A stretch of 64,000 nt of DNA from Clostridioides difficile ATCC 9689 = DSM 1296 (lineage in GTDB: Bacteria; Bacillota; Clostridia; Peptostreptococcales; Peptostreptococcaceae), in assembly GCF_001077535.1 (NCBI RefSeq), contig NZ_CP011968.1:868001-932000 (forward strand). Reading direction: 5' to 3'. A program made the position numbers and the translations under genes. This document shows positions 19,048 through 27,801 of the stretch, in pieces (position 1 is the first letter of the stretch; every line of letters begins with the position of its first letter). Below the pieces are notes generated by a model, which had not been told where the DNA came from, ran no database searches, and saw nothing but the letters and a program-made list of their open reading frames with translations.

Positions 19048-19680
19048 ATGAAAATAGCAGATAAAACTTGTGTTGATTTTGTAGAAGTACTATCTTCCAA
19101 AGAAGCAGTACCAGGTGGTGGGGGAGCTGCTGCACTAGTAGGTGCAATAGGTATGGCTTTAGGTAGTATGGTATGTAACCTTACAATAGGGAAGAAGAAG
19201 TATGCTGAGTATGAAGAAAGTGTAAAAGAGATATTAAGTAAGGCAGGAAAGTTAGAAAAAGATTTATTAAAAATGATAGATGATGATGCAGAATGTTTCT
19301 TACCATTATCAAAAGCTTACGGGCTTCCTAAAGAAACAGAAGAAGAAAAAAGAATAAAAGCAGAAACAATGGAAAAGGCATTAAAAGTTGCTTGTGAAGT
19401 ACCATTAAACATAGTAAGAGTTTGCTATGAAGCTATTAAGTTACATGAAGATTTAGTTGATAAAGGTTCAAGACTTGCTATAAGTGATGTTGGTGTAGGA
19501 GTTCAGTGTTTAAGAGCTGCTATACTTGGTGGACAATTAAATGTAGTTATAAATATAAATTCTATACAAGATAAAGAATATGTTAATAAGGTAAAAACAG
19601 AAGTAGATAAGTTAGTTGAAGATGGTGTAAAAATTTGTGATGAAGTTTATGCCAAAGTTGAAAAAGCTCTTGGAAAATAA
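19048..19680 (+). CDS. fchA: Methenyl-THF cyclohydrolase (formimino-THF cyclodeaminase family)
   Basis: A 210-residue helical protein of the FTCD_C/FchA family, which in acetogens hydrolyses or forms the methenyl-THF ring between formyl-THF and methylene-THF. The N-terminal VPGGGGAAALVGAIGMALGSMVCNLT is characteristic. CAAGGAGGAT precedes the ATG. It lies between fhs and folD. FolD itself usually has cyclohydrolase activity, so FchA may be specialised or redundant; that is inference. Confidence 0.92.
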   Translation: MKIADKTCVDFVEVLSSKEAVPGGGGAAALVGAIGMALGSMVCNLTIGKKKYAEYEESVKEILSKAGKLEKDLLKMIDDDAECFLPLSKAYGLPKETEEEKRIKAETMEKALKVACEVPLNIVRVCYEAIKLHEDLVDKGSRLAISDVGVGVQCLRAAILGGQLNVVININSIQDKEYVNKVKTEVDKLVEDGVKICDEVYAKVEKALGK

Positions 19681-19771
19681 TTTTTAAATGACGAAAGTAG
19701 ATACTATGTTATTAATATGTGGTATATAGAATAAATTAATTTAAGTTTGCTTGTAGGGGAGTTGTGAATGT

Positions 19772-20644
19772 ATGGAAGGAATGTCAACTAAAGGACAAAT
19801 TATAAAAGGAAAACCTGTAGCTGATAAAATTAGTGAAGAATTAATAAAAGAAGTCGATTTACTAGTTAAAGAAGGTATAAATCCTAAACTAACAATAGTT
19901 AGAGTTGGGGCAAGAAGTGATGATTTATCTTATGAAAGAGGAGCACTAAAGAGATGTCAAAACATAGGTATAACAACAGAAGTGTTAGAGTTAGCTGAGG
20001 ATATAACACAAGAGGAATATATTGATGTATTAAAGAGAGTTAATGATGACAAAAATGTTAATGGTATATTATGTTTTAGACCTCTTCCAAAACACTTAAA
20101 TGAAGAAGTTATAAAATATGTTATTGCACCGGAAAAAGACGTAGATTGTTTTAGTCCAATAAACTCTGCTAAGGTAATGGAAGGGGATAAAAGTGGATTT
20201 CCACCATGTACACCTACAGCAGTAGTTGAGATATTAAAACACTATAATGTTGATTTAAAAGGAAGTAAGGTAACAGTTCTCGGAAGATCAATGGTAGTTG
20301 GAAAGCCAGTATCAATGCTTTTATTAAGTGAACACGCAACTGTTACAATATGTCATTCAAAAACTAAAAATCTATCAGGTGTAGCAGCAGAGGCAGACGT
20401 GCTAATAGCAGCTATTGGTAGAGCTAAGATGGTTGATGAAAGTTTTGTTAAAGATGGAGCGGTAGTTATAGACGTTGGTATAAATGTTGATGAAGAAGGA
20501 AATTTATGTGGAGATGTTGATACAAATGCAGTTTTAGACAAAGTATCAATGATAACTCCAGTTCCAGCGGGGGTTGGTTCAGTTACAACATCTATACTTG
20601 CAAAACATGTAGTTAAGGCTTGTAAATTACAAAACAATAAATAG
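19772..20644 (+). CDS. folD: Methylene-THF dehydrogenase / methenyl-THF cyclohydrolase
   Basis: Bifunctional FolD (290 aa; family about 280-295) that interconverts methylene-THF and formyl-THF with NAD(P). Signatures are SYERGALKRCQNIG (with Tyr and Lys near residue 60), ILCFRPLPKHLNE, PEKDVDCFSPINSAKVM, VTVLGRSMVVGKPVSMLL (dinucleotide-binding loop) and TPVPAGVGSVTTSIL. The start at 19772 has AGGGGAG about 10 bases upstream; the in-frame ATG at 19781 is a less likely alternative. Next in the Wood-Ljungdahl gene order. Confidence 0.96.
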   Translation: MEGMSTKGQIIKGKPVADKISEELIKEVDLLVKEGINPKLTIVRVGARSDDLSYERGALKRCQNIGITTEVLELAEDITQEEYIDVLKRVNDDKNVNGILCFRPLPKHLNEEVIKYVIAPEKDVDCFSPINSAKVMEGDKSGFPPCTPTAVVEILKHYNVDLKGSKVTVLGRSMVVGKPVSMLLLSEHATVTICHSKTKNLSGVAAEADVLIAAIGRAKMVDESFVKDGAVVIDVGINVDEEGNLCGDVDTNAVLDKVSMITPVPAGVGSVTTSILAKHVVKACKLQNNK

Positions 20645-20680
20645 ATATATATATGTGGAAGGTTTAGGGGGGAAGTAGAT

Positions 20681-21355
20681 ATGATAATTTCTGAAAATAA
20701 ACCATTAGAAGAAGTGCTAGGGTACTTAAAAGATTTTGACAAGCTGGTTTTAGTTGGTTGTAATCAATGTGCAGCAACTTGTAAAAGTGGTGGGGAAGAA
20801 GAAGTTTTAAAAATGAAGGAAACTCTTGAAGGTGAAGGCAAAAAAATCTTAGGATATGTAATGCTTGACCCTGCTTGTAACCTTTTAAAGTCTAAAAAGG
20901 ATTTAAAGGCTCTAAAAGAAGAGACTAAGGAAGCTGATGCAGTTTTATCTTTAGCATGTGGAGATGGTACACAGACAATAGTTAAGAATTTAAAAGATAA
21001 GCCAGTTTATCCAGCCAACAATACTTTGTTTATAGGGGAAGTACAAAGAGTTGGAGAATATGAAGAAGCCTGTAAGGCTTGTGGAGACTGTGAACTTGGT
21101 TGGACAGGTGGGATATGTCCAGTAACTATGTGTGCTAAAGGTCTTATGAATGGGGCTTGTGGTGGAGCTAAAAATGGTAAGTGTGAAGTAAACTCAGAGA
21201 ATGATTGTGCTTGGATAAAGATATATGAAAGACTAGAAGCTATAGGACAATTAGATAACTTAGCAGAAATAAGACCACCAAAAGACTATTCTAAGCAAAA
21301 TAATCCAAGAAGTTTAAGTGCAAAGAAAAAGAAAGAAGCAGCAGCAAATTCATAA
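20681..21355 (+). CDS. metV: MetV, zinc/iron-sulfur partner of methylene-THF reductase
   Basis: A 224-residue protein of the MetV/MTHFR_C type, the partner of MetF in acetogen methylene-THF reductases. It is rich in cysteine: GCNQCAATCKSGG near residue 27, LDPACNLL, LACGDG, and the cluster CKACGDCELGWTGGICPVTMCAKGLMNGACGG (split here only by position, about 130-160). These residues should hold an Fe-S cluster and/or zinc. The C-terminus is a Lys-rich tail. It precedes metF by 35 bases; no rnfC2 gene is present, indicating a simple MetFV complex. Confidence 0.9.
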   Translation: MIISENKPLEEVLGYLKDFDKLVLVGCNQCAATCKSGGEEEVLKMKETLEGEGKKILGYVMLDPACNLLKSKKDLKALKEETKEADAVLSLACGDGTQTIVKNLKDKPVYPANNTLFIGEVQRVGEYEEACKACGDCELGWTGGICPVTMCAKGLMNGACGGAKNGKCEVNSENDCAWIKIYERLEAIGQLDNLAEIRPPKDYSKQNNPRSLSAKKKKEAAANS

Positions 21356-21390
21356 AAGTTTTTTTTAGAAGGTTAAAAGGGGGATTAGAG

Positions 21391-22272
21391 ATGAGCTTAT
21401 TAAGAGAAACATTAGAAAGTGGAAAATTTGCAGTTACTACTGAAATGGCTCCTCCAAAAGGGACTGACCTTTCACATTTAATAGAATGTGCAAAGCCGTT
21501 AGTTGGAAGAGTTCATGCAGCAAATGTAACAGACTTTCAATCGGCAGTTATGAGAGCAACTTCTCTTGCTACATGTAAATTATTAAAAGATGCTGGATTA
21601 GAGCCAGTTATTCAAATAACAGGGAGAGATAGAAATAGAATAGCTATACAAGGAGAAATGTTGTCAGCAGGTGTATTTGGGATAAACAATCTGTTGGCAC
21701 TAACAGGAGACCATACTAGCGTAGGAGACCATCCACAAGCTAAGGGAGTGTTTGATTTAGATTCTGTGGGGATACTTCAAACTGCTGAGACTTTAATGGC
21801 AGGTACGGACATGGCTGGTAATAAGTTAAAAGGTTCTCCAGATTTTTATCTAGGAGCATCAGTAACTCCAGAATATTCTCCAATAGAAGTTCAATTATTA
21901 AAAATGAAAAAGAAAATAAAAGCAGGGGCTAAATTTTTCCAAACACAAGCACTTTATGACATAAATACAATGAGAAAGTTTAGAGAATTAACAAGGGATA
22001 TGGATTGCAAGGTATTAGCAGGAATAGTACCTTTAAAATCACCAGGAATGGCTAAATTTATGACTGCAAATGTACCAGGAATATTTGTTCCAGATGAACA
22101 AATCGAAAGATTAAGAGCAGCTGGAAAAGAAAACTGGGTAAGTGAAGGAATAAAAATGGCAGGGGAACTTATCAAACAATTAAAAGAAGAAGATTTATGT
22201 GATGGTGTTCATATAATGGCAATTGGGGCAGAAGAGAATATACCTGCTATACTGGATGCCGCAGGTTTATAG
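21391..22272 (+). CDS. metF: 5,10-methylenetetrahydrofolate reductase
   Basis: FAD-dependent TIM-barrel reductase converting methylene-THF to methyl-THF (293 aa, family size). Motifs include TTEMAPPKGTD, NVTDFQSAVMRATSLA, QITGRDRNR, NLLALTGDHT and KFFQTQALYD. AAAGGGGGA precedes the ATG. It works with MetV just upstream; the electron acceptor or donor for this pair cannot be told from sequence. Confidence 0.95.
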   Translation: MSLLRETLESGKFAVTTEMAPPKGTDLSHLIECAKPLVGRVHAANVTDFQSAVMRATSLATCKLLKDAGLEPVIQITGRDRNRIAIQGEMLSAGVFGINNLLALTGDHTSVGDHPQAKGVFDLDSVGILQTAETLMAGTDMAGNKLKGSPDFYLGASVTPEYSPIEVQLLKMKKKIKAGAKFFQTQALYDINTMRKFRELTRDMDCKVLAGIVPLKSPGMAKFMTANVPGIFVPDEQIERLRAAGKENWVSEGIKMAGELIKQLKEEDLCDGVHIMAIGAEENIPAILDAAGL

Positions 22273-22315
22273 TATTGCAAGATTGTAGATTATATTAGGT
22301 TTGGGGGAATTAAAG

Positions 22316-23701
22316 ATGAAGATAGTAGTAGTAGGTGGTGGACCAGGAGGATATGTAGCAGCTATAAAAGCTTCTATGCTTGGTGCAGATGTAACAGTTG
22401 TTGAAAAAAGAAGAGTTGGAGGAACTTGCTTAAATGCAGGATGTATACCAACTAAAGCACTTCTTGCCTCTTCAGGAGTATTGAATACTGTAAAAGAAGC
22501 AAAGGATTTTGGTATAGAAATAGATGGTACAGTTAAGCCAAACTTCACTGCCATAATGGAAAGAAAAAATAAAGTTGTAAACCAATTAATAAGTGGTATA
22601 GAGTTCTTATTTGAAAAAAGAGGAGTAAACTTAGTTAATGGTTTTGGAAAATTAATTGATAAAAACACTATAGAAGTAACTAAAGATGATGGAACAGTAG
22701 AAACTATAAAAGCAGATAAGATAATACTAGCAAATGGTTCTGTTCCAGTTGTACCAAGAATGTTCCCATATGATGGAAAAGTTGTAATAACTAGTGATGA
22801 AGTTCTTGGACTTGAAGAGATACCTGAGTCTATGTTAATAGTAGGTGGTGGAGTTATAGGATGTGAGATAGGGCAGTTCTTTAGAGCCTTAGGAACAGAA
22901 GTAACTATAGTTGAGATGGTTGACCAAATACTATTAAATGAAGACAAAGATGTAGCTAAACAACTACTTAGACAATTTAAGAAAGATAAAATTAAGGTTA
23001 TTACAGGTATTGGAGTACAAACTTGTGAAGTAGTTGATGGTAAGGCTGTTGCAACTCTTTCTAATGGAAAGGTTATAGAAGCACAATATGCATTAGTATG
23101 TGTTGGTAGAAGACCTAACCTTGACAATTCTGGAGTAGAAGATATAGGAATTGAAATGGAAAGAGGAAAAGTAGTAGTTAATGAACATCTTGAAACTAAT
23201 GTAGAAGGTATATACGCAATAGGCGATATAATAGATACTCCTTTCCTAGCACATGTTGCTTCTAAAGAAGGTATCGTAGCAGTTGAAAATGCTTTAGGTA
23301 AGACTAAGGTAGTAGATTATAGAGCAATTCCAAGATGTGTTTATACTGAACCTGAAGTTGCTGGTGTTGGTAAGACTGAAAAGCAACTTGAAGCTGAAGG
23401 TGTAGAATACAATGTAGGTCAATTTGATTTTAGAGGTCTTGGAAAAGCACAAGCTATAGGACATTTCCAAGGATTTGTAAAAGTTATAGCTGACAAAGAA
23501 ACTGATAAGATAATAGGTGCAGCAGTAGTAGGACCTCATGCTACAGATTTATTGACAGAGTTGTCACTTGCTGTTCATCTAGGATTAACAGTAGAACAAG
23601 TAGGGGATGCAATACATCCACATCCAAGTTTATCTGAAGGGCTAATGGAAGCACTTCATGATGTACATGGAGAATGTGTTCATTCTGTACCTAAATTATA
23701 A
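22316..23701 (+). CDS. lpdA: Dihydrolipoamide dehydrogenase (L protein)
   Basis: FAD/NAD disulfide oxidoreductase that reoxidises the dihydrolipoyl arm of carrier proteins. 461 residues with the FAD fold GGGPGGYVAAIKAS, the redox pair Cys38/Cys43 (GGTCLNAGC), the NAD fold VGGGVIGCEIGQFF and the C-terminal active-site stretch HPHPSLSEGLMEA with its His-Glu pair. The start is the ATG at 22316 behind TGGGGGAA; the upstream in-frame TTG is within that site. Together with gcvH at 30015 it provides the L and H components of glycine cleavage in the Wood-Ljungdahl cluster; gcvP and gcvT are not in the window. Confidence 0.95.
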   Translation: MKIVVVGGGPGGYVAAIKASMLGADVTVVEKRRVGGTCLNAGCIPTKALLASSGVLNTVKEAKDFGIEIDGTVKPNFTAIMERKNKVVNQLISGIEFLFEKRGVNLVNGFGKLIDKNTIEVTKDDGTVETIKADKIILANGSVPVVPRMFPYDGKVVITSDEVLGLEEIPESMLIVGGGVIGCEIGQFFRALGTEVTIVEMVDQILLNEDKDVAKQLLRQFKKDKIKVITGIGVQTCEVVDGKAVATLSNGKVIEAQYALVCVGRRPNLDNSGVEDIGIEMERGKVVVNEHLETNVEGIYAIGDIIDTPFLAHVASKEGIVAVENALGKTKVVDYRAIPRCVYTEPEVAGVGKTEKQLEAEGVEYNVGQFDFRGLGKAQAIGHFQGFVKVIADKETDKIIGAAVVGPHATDLLTELSLAVHLGLTVEQVGDAIHPHPSLSEGLMEALHDVHGECVHSVPKL

Positions 23702-23756
23702 TAGACAGACAGAGTACATAAGGCTCTGTGGCTAGATTTAAGGGGGAAGTCTTAAA

Positions 23757-24527
23757 ATGGGATACAATATAGCTGTTGCAGGAAAAGGTGGAACTGGTAA
23801 AACAAGTCTCACAGGGCTTTTGATTGATTATTTGGTTAAGGACAAAAAGGGACCAGTATTAGTTGTAGATGCTGATGCCAATGCTAACATAAATGAAGTA
23901 TTAGGTATCGAAGTTGAAGCAACAATAGGAGAAATAAGAGAAGAAGTAAATCAAAGAGAAAAGTTAGGCAATGCATTCCCTGGTGGTATGACAAAGGCAC
24001 AATATCTTCAATTTAGATTAAATTCTATAATCGAAGAAGGCGAAGGATATGACTTATTAGTAATGGGTAGGTCAGAAGGTGAAGGATGTTACTGTTTTGT
24101 AAATGGGATACTTAGAGAACAAGTAAACAAAATATCTGGTCATTACAAATACTTAGTCATGGACAACGAAGCTGGTATGGAACATCTAAGTAGAAAAGTC
24201 ACTAGACATGTTGATACACTTTTATTGGTTAGTGATTGCTCAAGACGTAGCATACAAGCTGTTGCTAGAATAAGAGATTTAGCTGAGGAACTAAAGTTAA
24301 GTGTTGGAAGAATACTTTTGATTGTAAATAAAGTTCCAAATGGAGTTATGAATGATGGTGTTAAAGAAGAAATTGAAAAGCATAACCTAGAGCTAATCGG
24401 TGTTGTACCTATGGATGAATTGATATATGAATATGATTCTACAGGTATTCCTTTAGTTAATTTACCTGAAGATTCAAAATCTAAAGTGGCTATGAAAGAA
24501 ATTTTTGCTAAATTAGAATTAAAATAG
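23757..24527 (+). CDS. acsF: CooC/AcsF-type nickel-insertion ATPase, second copy
   Basis: A 256-residue MinD-like ATPase related to the CooC at 16239: Walker A AGKGGTGKTS, VVDADANANINEVLG, a CxC pair in GEGCYCFVNGILREQ, and DNEAGMEHLSRKVTRHVD. Lying immediately before acsD-acsC-acsE-acsB, it is better placed to mature acetyl-CoA synthase (AcsF role) than CODH, although family assignment alone does not separate CooC from AcsF. AAGGGGGAA lies ahead of the ATG. The acsD start is 20 bases downstream. Confidence 0.85.
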   Translation: MGYNIAVAGKGGTGKTSLTGLLIDYLVKDKKGPVLVVDADANANINEVLGIEVEATIGEIREEVNQREKLGNAFPGGMTKAQYLQFRLNSIIEEGEGYDLLVMGRSEGEGCYCFVNGILREQVNKISGHYKYLVMDNEAGMEHLSRKVTRHVDTLLLVSDCSRRSIQAVARIRDLAEELKLSVGRILLIVNKVPNGVMNDGVKEEIEKHNLELIGVVPMDELIYEYDSTGIPLVNLPEDSKSKVAMKEIFAKLELK

Positions 24528-24546
24528 GCTTAAGGGGGAAAAAAAT

Positions 24547-25491
24547 ATGGCATTTAAAATGTCTACTCAAAAATATTCTGGAAAAATATCAGAAGTTGAA
24601 GTAGGAATAGGGGAAAAAGCAATTAAATTAGGTGGGGAAAATGTATTACCTTTTTATAGTTTTGATGGAGAAGTAGGTAATTCTCCAAAAATAGGGATAC
24701 AAATATCAGACGTTTATCCTGAAAGCTGGACTGATTCATATAAGGAATTATACAAAGATGTAGCTAATTGTCCAGTAGAGTGGGCTAAATATGTTGAAGC
24801 TAATACACAAGCAGATTTTATTTGTTTAAAATTTGATGGTTCTGACCCAAATGGATTAGATAAGTCAGTTGATGAATGTGCTGATGTAGCTAAGGCAGTA
24901 ATTGAAGCAATAAAATTACCTTTAGTTGTAGCTGGTTCAGGAAATCATGAAAAAGATGGTAAATTATTTGAAAAATTAGCTCAAACATTGGATGGACATA
25001 ACTGCTTATTTATGTCAGCAGTAGAAGATAACTACAAAGGAGTAGGAGCATCAGCTGGTATGGCTTATGCACATAAAGTAGGAGCTGAATCTTCTGTTGA
25101 TATAAACCTAGCTAAACAATTAAACGTATTGTTAACTCAACTAGGCGTTAAAGGTGAAAATATAGTTATGAATGTTGGATGTTCAGCAGTTGGTTATGGA
25201 TATGAGTACGTTGCATCTACTATGGATAGAATTAGACTTGCAGCATTTGGTCAAAATGATAAGACATTACAAATGCCTATCATAACACCAGTAGCTTTTG
25301 AAGTAGGTCATGTTAAAGAAGCTATAGCTCCAATAGAAGATGAGCCAGATTGGGGTTGTCCAGAAGAAAGAACTATAGCAATGGAAGTTTCAACTGCAGC
25401 AAGTGTTTTAGTAGGTGGTTCAAACGCAGTTATACTTCGTCATCCAAAATCAATAGAAACTATAAAAGAATTGGTTAACGCATTAGCTTAA
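24547..25491 (+). CDS. acsD: Corrinoid iron-sulfur protein, small subunit
   Basis: The beta (small) subunit of the corrinoid Fe-S protein that carries the methyl group from methyl-THF to acetyl-CoA synthase. 314 residues, a TIM-barrel like its family. Typical stretches are PKIGIQISDVYPESW, FICLKFDGSDPNG, VVAGSGNHEKDG, MNVGCSAVGYGYEY and EPDWGCPEERT. AAGGGGGAA precedes the start. It is tightly linked to acsC (30 bases). Confidence 0.95.
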   Translation: MAFKMSTQKYSGKISEVEVGIGEKAIKLGGENVLPFYSFDGEVGNSPKIGIQISDVYPESWTDSYKELYKDVANCPVEWAKYVEANTQADFICLKFDGSDPNGLDKSVDECADVAKAVIEAIKLPLVVAGSGNHEKDGKLFEKLAQTLDGHNCLFMSAVEDNYKGVGASAGMAYAHKVGAESSVDINLAKQLNVLLTQLGVKGENIVMNVGCSAVGYGYEYVASTMDRIRLAAFGQNDKTLQMPIITPVAFEVGHVKEAIAPIEDEPDWGCPEERTIAMEVSTAASVLVGGSNAVILRHPKSIETIKELVNALA

Positions 25492-25521
25492 TTAAATTGT
25501 TAAGGTTAGGGGGAAAAAATA

Positions 25522-26889
25522 ATGGCATTAAAAGCTTTAGATATATTTAAATTAACACCAAAGAAAAACTGTAAGGATTGTGGATTCCCAACTTGTATGG
25601 CTTTCTCTATGAAGGTTGCTTCAGGAGCTGTAGAAGTAGGTAAATGCCCACATATGTCTGATGACGCTATAGCAAAATTATCAGAGGCTACTGCACCTTT
25701 AATGAAAGCTTTAAAAGTTGGTGCTGGTGCATCTGAGTATGAACTAGGTGGAGAAACAGTATTATTTAGACATGAAAAAACATTAGTAAGTAGAAATAGA
25801 TATGCAGTTTCATTCTGTACTTGTATGAGTGATGAAGCAGTAGATGCTAAAATAGCTAACATGAAAAAAGTTGACTATGTAAGAATTGGTGAACAAATGA
25901 AAGTTGAAATGGCTGTTTTAGAGTATTGTGGAGATAAAGATGCGTATTTAAAATTAATAGATAAAATAAAAGGCAGTGGATTAGAAGTAGCTTATATTTT
26001 AGCTTGTGATGATGCACAAGTAGTTAAAGAAGCTGTTGAAGTATTAAAAGATGCTAGACCAATGGTATATGGAGCAACTAAAGAGAACTACAAAGATATG
26101 ATAGAAGTAGTTAAAGGAGCAAGTTTACCATTAGGTGTAAAAGCTGGTAGCTTAGAAGAATTATATGAAACAGTTGAATTAATTCAAGCCGCTGGATATA
26201 AAGAATTAGTATTAGATGTAACAGGAGAAAACATAAAAGATACTTACACTAATGCTATACAAGTTAGAAGAACAGCTTTAAAAGAGCAAGATAGAACATT
26301 TGGATATCCTTCAATAGTATTTGCAAATAGATTATCTAATTCAAACCCTATGATGGAAGTTGCTTTATCATCAATATTCACTATAAAATACGGTTCTATA
26401 ATAGTAATAGATGATATTAGTTATGCTAAGGCATTACCATTATTTGCACTAAGACAAAACATATACACTGACCCACAAAGACCAATGAGAGTTGAACCAA
26501 AGATTTATCCAATCAACAACCCAGATGAAAATTCTCCAGTATTAGTTACTGTTGACTTTGCATTAACTTACTTCATAGTTGCTGGTGATATAGAAAGATC
26601 AAAAGTTCCAGTATGGTTAGTAATACCAGATGCAGGTGGATATTCAGTTCTTACATCTTGGGCTGCTGGTAAATTTGGTGGAAACTCAATCTCTGCTTTC
26701 ATTAAAGAAAGTAAGGTAGAAGAAGTAACTAATTGTAAAGACCTTATCATTCCAGGAAAAGTTGCAGTACTTAAAGGTGATATAGAAGATAACTTACCAG
26801 GATGGAATGTAGTTATAGGACCAGAGGAATCTATGGAATTACCTAAGTTCTTAAAAGGATACCAAGAAAAAGCATGCCAAACAAACTAA
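25522..26889 (+). CDS. acsC: Corrinoid iron-sulfur protein, large subunit
   Basis: The gamma (large) subunit, holding a [4Fe-4S] cluster and the cobamide methyl carrier. 455 residues. The N-terminal cluster motif is Cys17, Cys20, Cys25 and Cys42 (CKDCGFPTC and GKCPH). A TIM-barrel follows, then a C-terminal Rossmann-like cobamide-binding domain (about 320-455, with SVLTSWAAGKFGG and VVIGPEESMELP). AGGGGGAAA precedes the ATG. Activation to Co(I) needs the AcsV-type protein encoded at 30504. Confidence 0.96.
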   Translation: MALKALDIFKLTPKKNCKDCGFPTCMAFSMKVASGAVEVGKCPHMSDDAIAKLSEATAPLMKALKVGAGASEYELGGETVLFRHEKTLVSRNRYAVSFCTCMSDEAVDAKIANMKKVDYVRIGEQMKVEMAVLEYCGDKDAYLKLIDKIKGSGLEVAYILACDDAQVVKEAVEVLKDARPMVYGATKENYKDMIEVVKGASLPLGVKAGSLEELYETVELIQAAGYKELVLDVTGENIKDTYTNAIQVRRTALKEQDRTFGYPSIVFANRLSNSNPMMEVALSSIFTIKYGSIIVIDDISYAKALPLFALRQNIYTDPQRPMRVEPKIYPINNPDENSPVLVTVDFALTYFIVAGDIERSKVPVWLVIPDAGGYSVLTSWAAGKFGGNSISAFIKESKVEEVTNCKDLIIPGKVAVLKGDIEDNLPGWNVVIGPEESMELPKFLKGYQEKACQTN

Positions 26890-26938
26890 TAAAATATTAA
26901 CTAACTATTAATATTAAATTTAAAGGGGGACATTATAA

Positions 26939-27745
26939 ATGGAAAAATTTATGATTATAGGTGAGAGAATACATTGTATATCACCTTCAATAAGAAAAGC
27001 ATTAGCAGAAAGAGACCCAGCTCCAATCTTAAAAAGAGCAAAAGAGCAATTAGAAGCAGGAGCACACTATATAGATTTTAATATAGGACCTGCCGAAAGA
27101 GATGGCGAAGAAATAATGACATGGGGAATCAAATTACTTCAATCTGAGTTCAACAATGTTCCTATAGCATTAGATACAGCTAATAAAAAAGCTATCGAAG
27201 CTGGACTAAAAGTTTATGATAGAACTAATGCAAAACCAATAATAAACTCTGCTGATGCTGGTTCAAGATTTGATTTAATAGATATAGCAGCTGAATACGA
27301 AGCAATGGTTATAGGTTTATGTGCAAAAGAAGGTATCCCAAGAGATAATGATGAGCGTATGGCTTACTGCCAAGAAATATTAGAAAAAGGCTTAATGTTA
27401 GGAATGGAGCCAACTGATATACTATTTGACCCATTATGCTTAGTTATAAAAGGTATGCAAGAAAAACAAGTAGAAGTTTTAGAAGCTATAAAAATGATGA
27501 CTGAGATGGGACTTTTAACTACAGGAGGATTATCTAACGTATCTAATGGATGTCCTAAGCATGTTAGACCTGTTTTAGATAGTGCATTCTTAGCAATGGC
27601 AATGGCTAATGGATTTAGTTCAGCTATAATGAATCCATGTGACCCAGAATTAATGAAAACTGTAAAATCTTGTGACATAATCAACGGGGCATCTTTATAT
27701 GCAGACTCTTTCTTAGAGTTAAATGAAGGTGGATTTGCTTTCTAG
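26939..27745 (+). CDS. acsE: Methyl-THF:corrinoid iron-sulfur protein methyltransferase
   Basis: Transfers the methyl group of methyl-THF to the cobamide of AcsCD. 268 residues, a pterin-binding TIM-barrel with IIGERIHCISPSIRKAL at the N-terminus, GAHYIDFNIGP, PIALDTANKKAIEAGL, PIINSADAG, DILFDPLCLVIKG and GGLSNVSNGCP. AAAGGGGGA precedes the ATG. It sits in fixed order between acsC and acsB. Confidence 0.96.
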   Translation: MEKFMIIGERIHCISPSIRKALAERDPAPILKRAKEQLEAGAHYIDFNIGPAERDGEEIMTWGIKLLQSEFNNVPIALDTANKKAIEAGLKVYDRTNAKPIINSADAGSRFDLIDIAAEYEAMVIGLCAKEGIPRDNDERMAYCQEILEKGLMLGMEPTDILFDPLCLVIKGMQEKQVEVLEAIKMMTEMGLLTTGGLSNVSNGCPKHVRPVLDSAFLAMAMANGFSSAIMNPCDPELMKTVKSCDIINGASLYADSFLELNEGGFAF

Positions 27746-27801
27746 GGTTTTTAGGGTATAGTTAATAAAAAATAGGTGTAAATATTAAAGGGGGAAATAG
27801 A

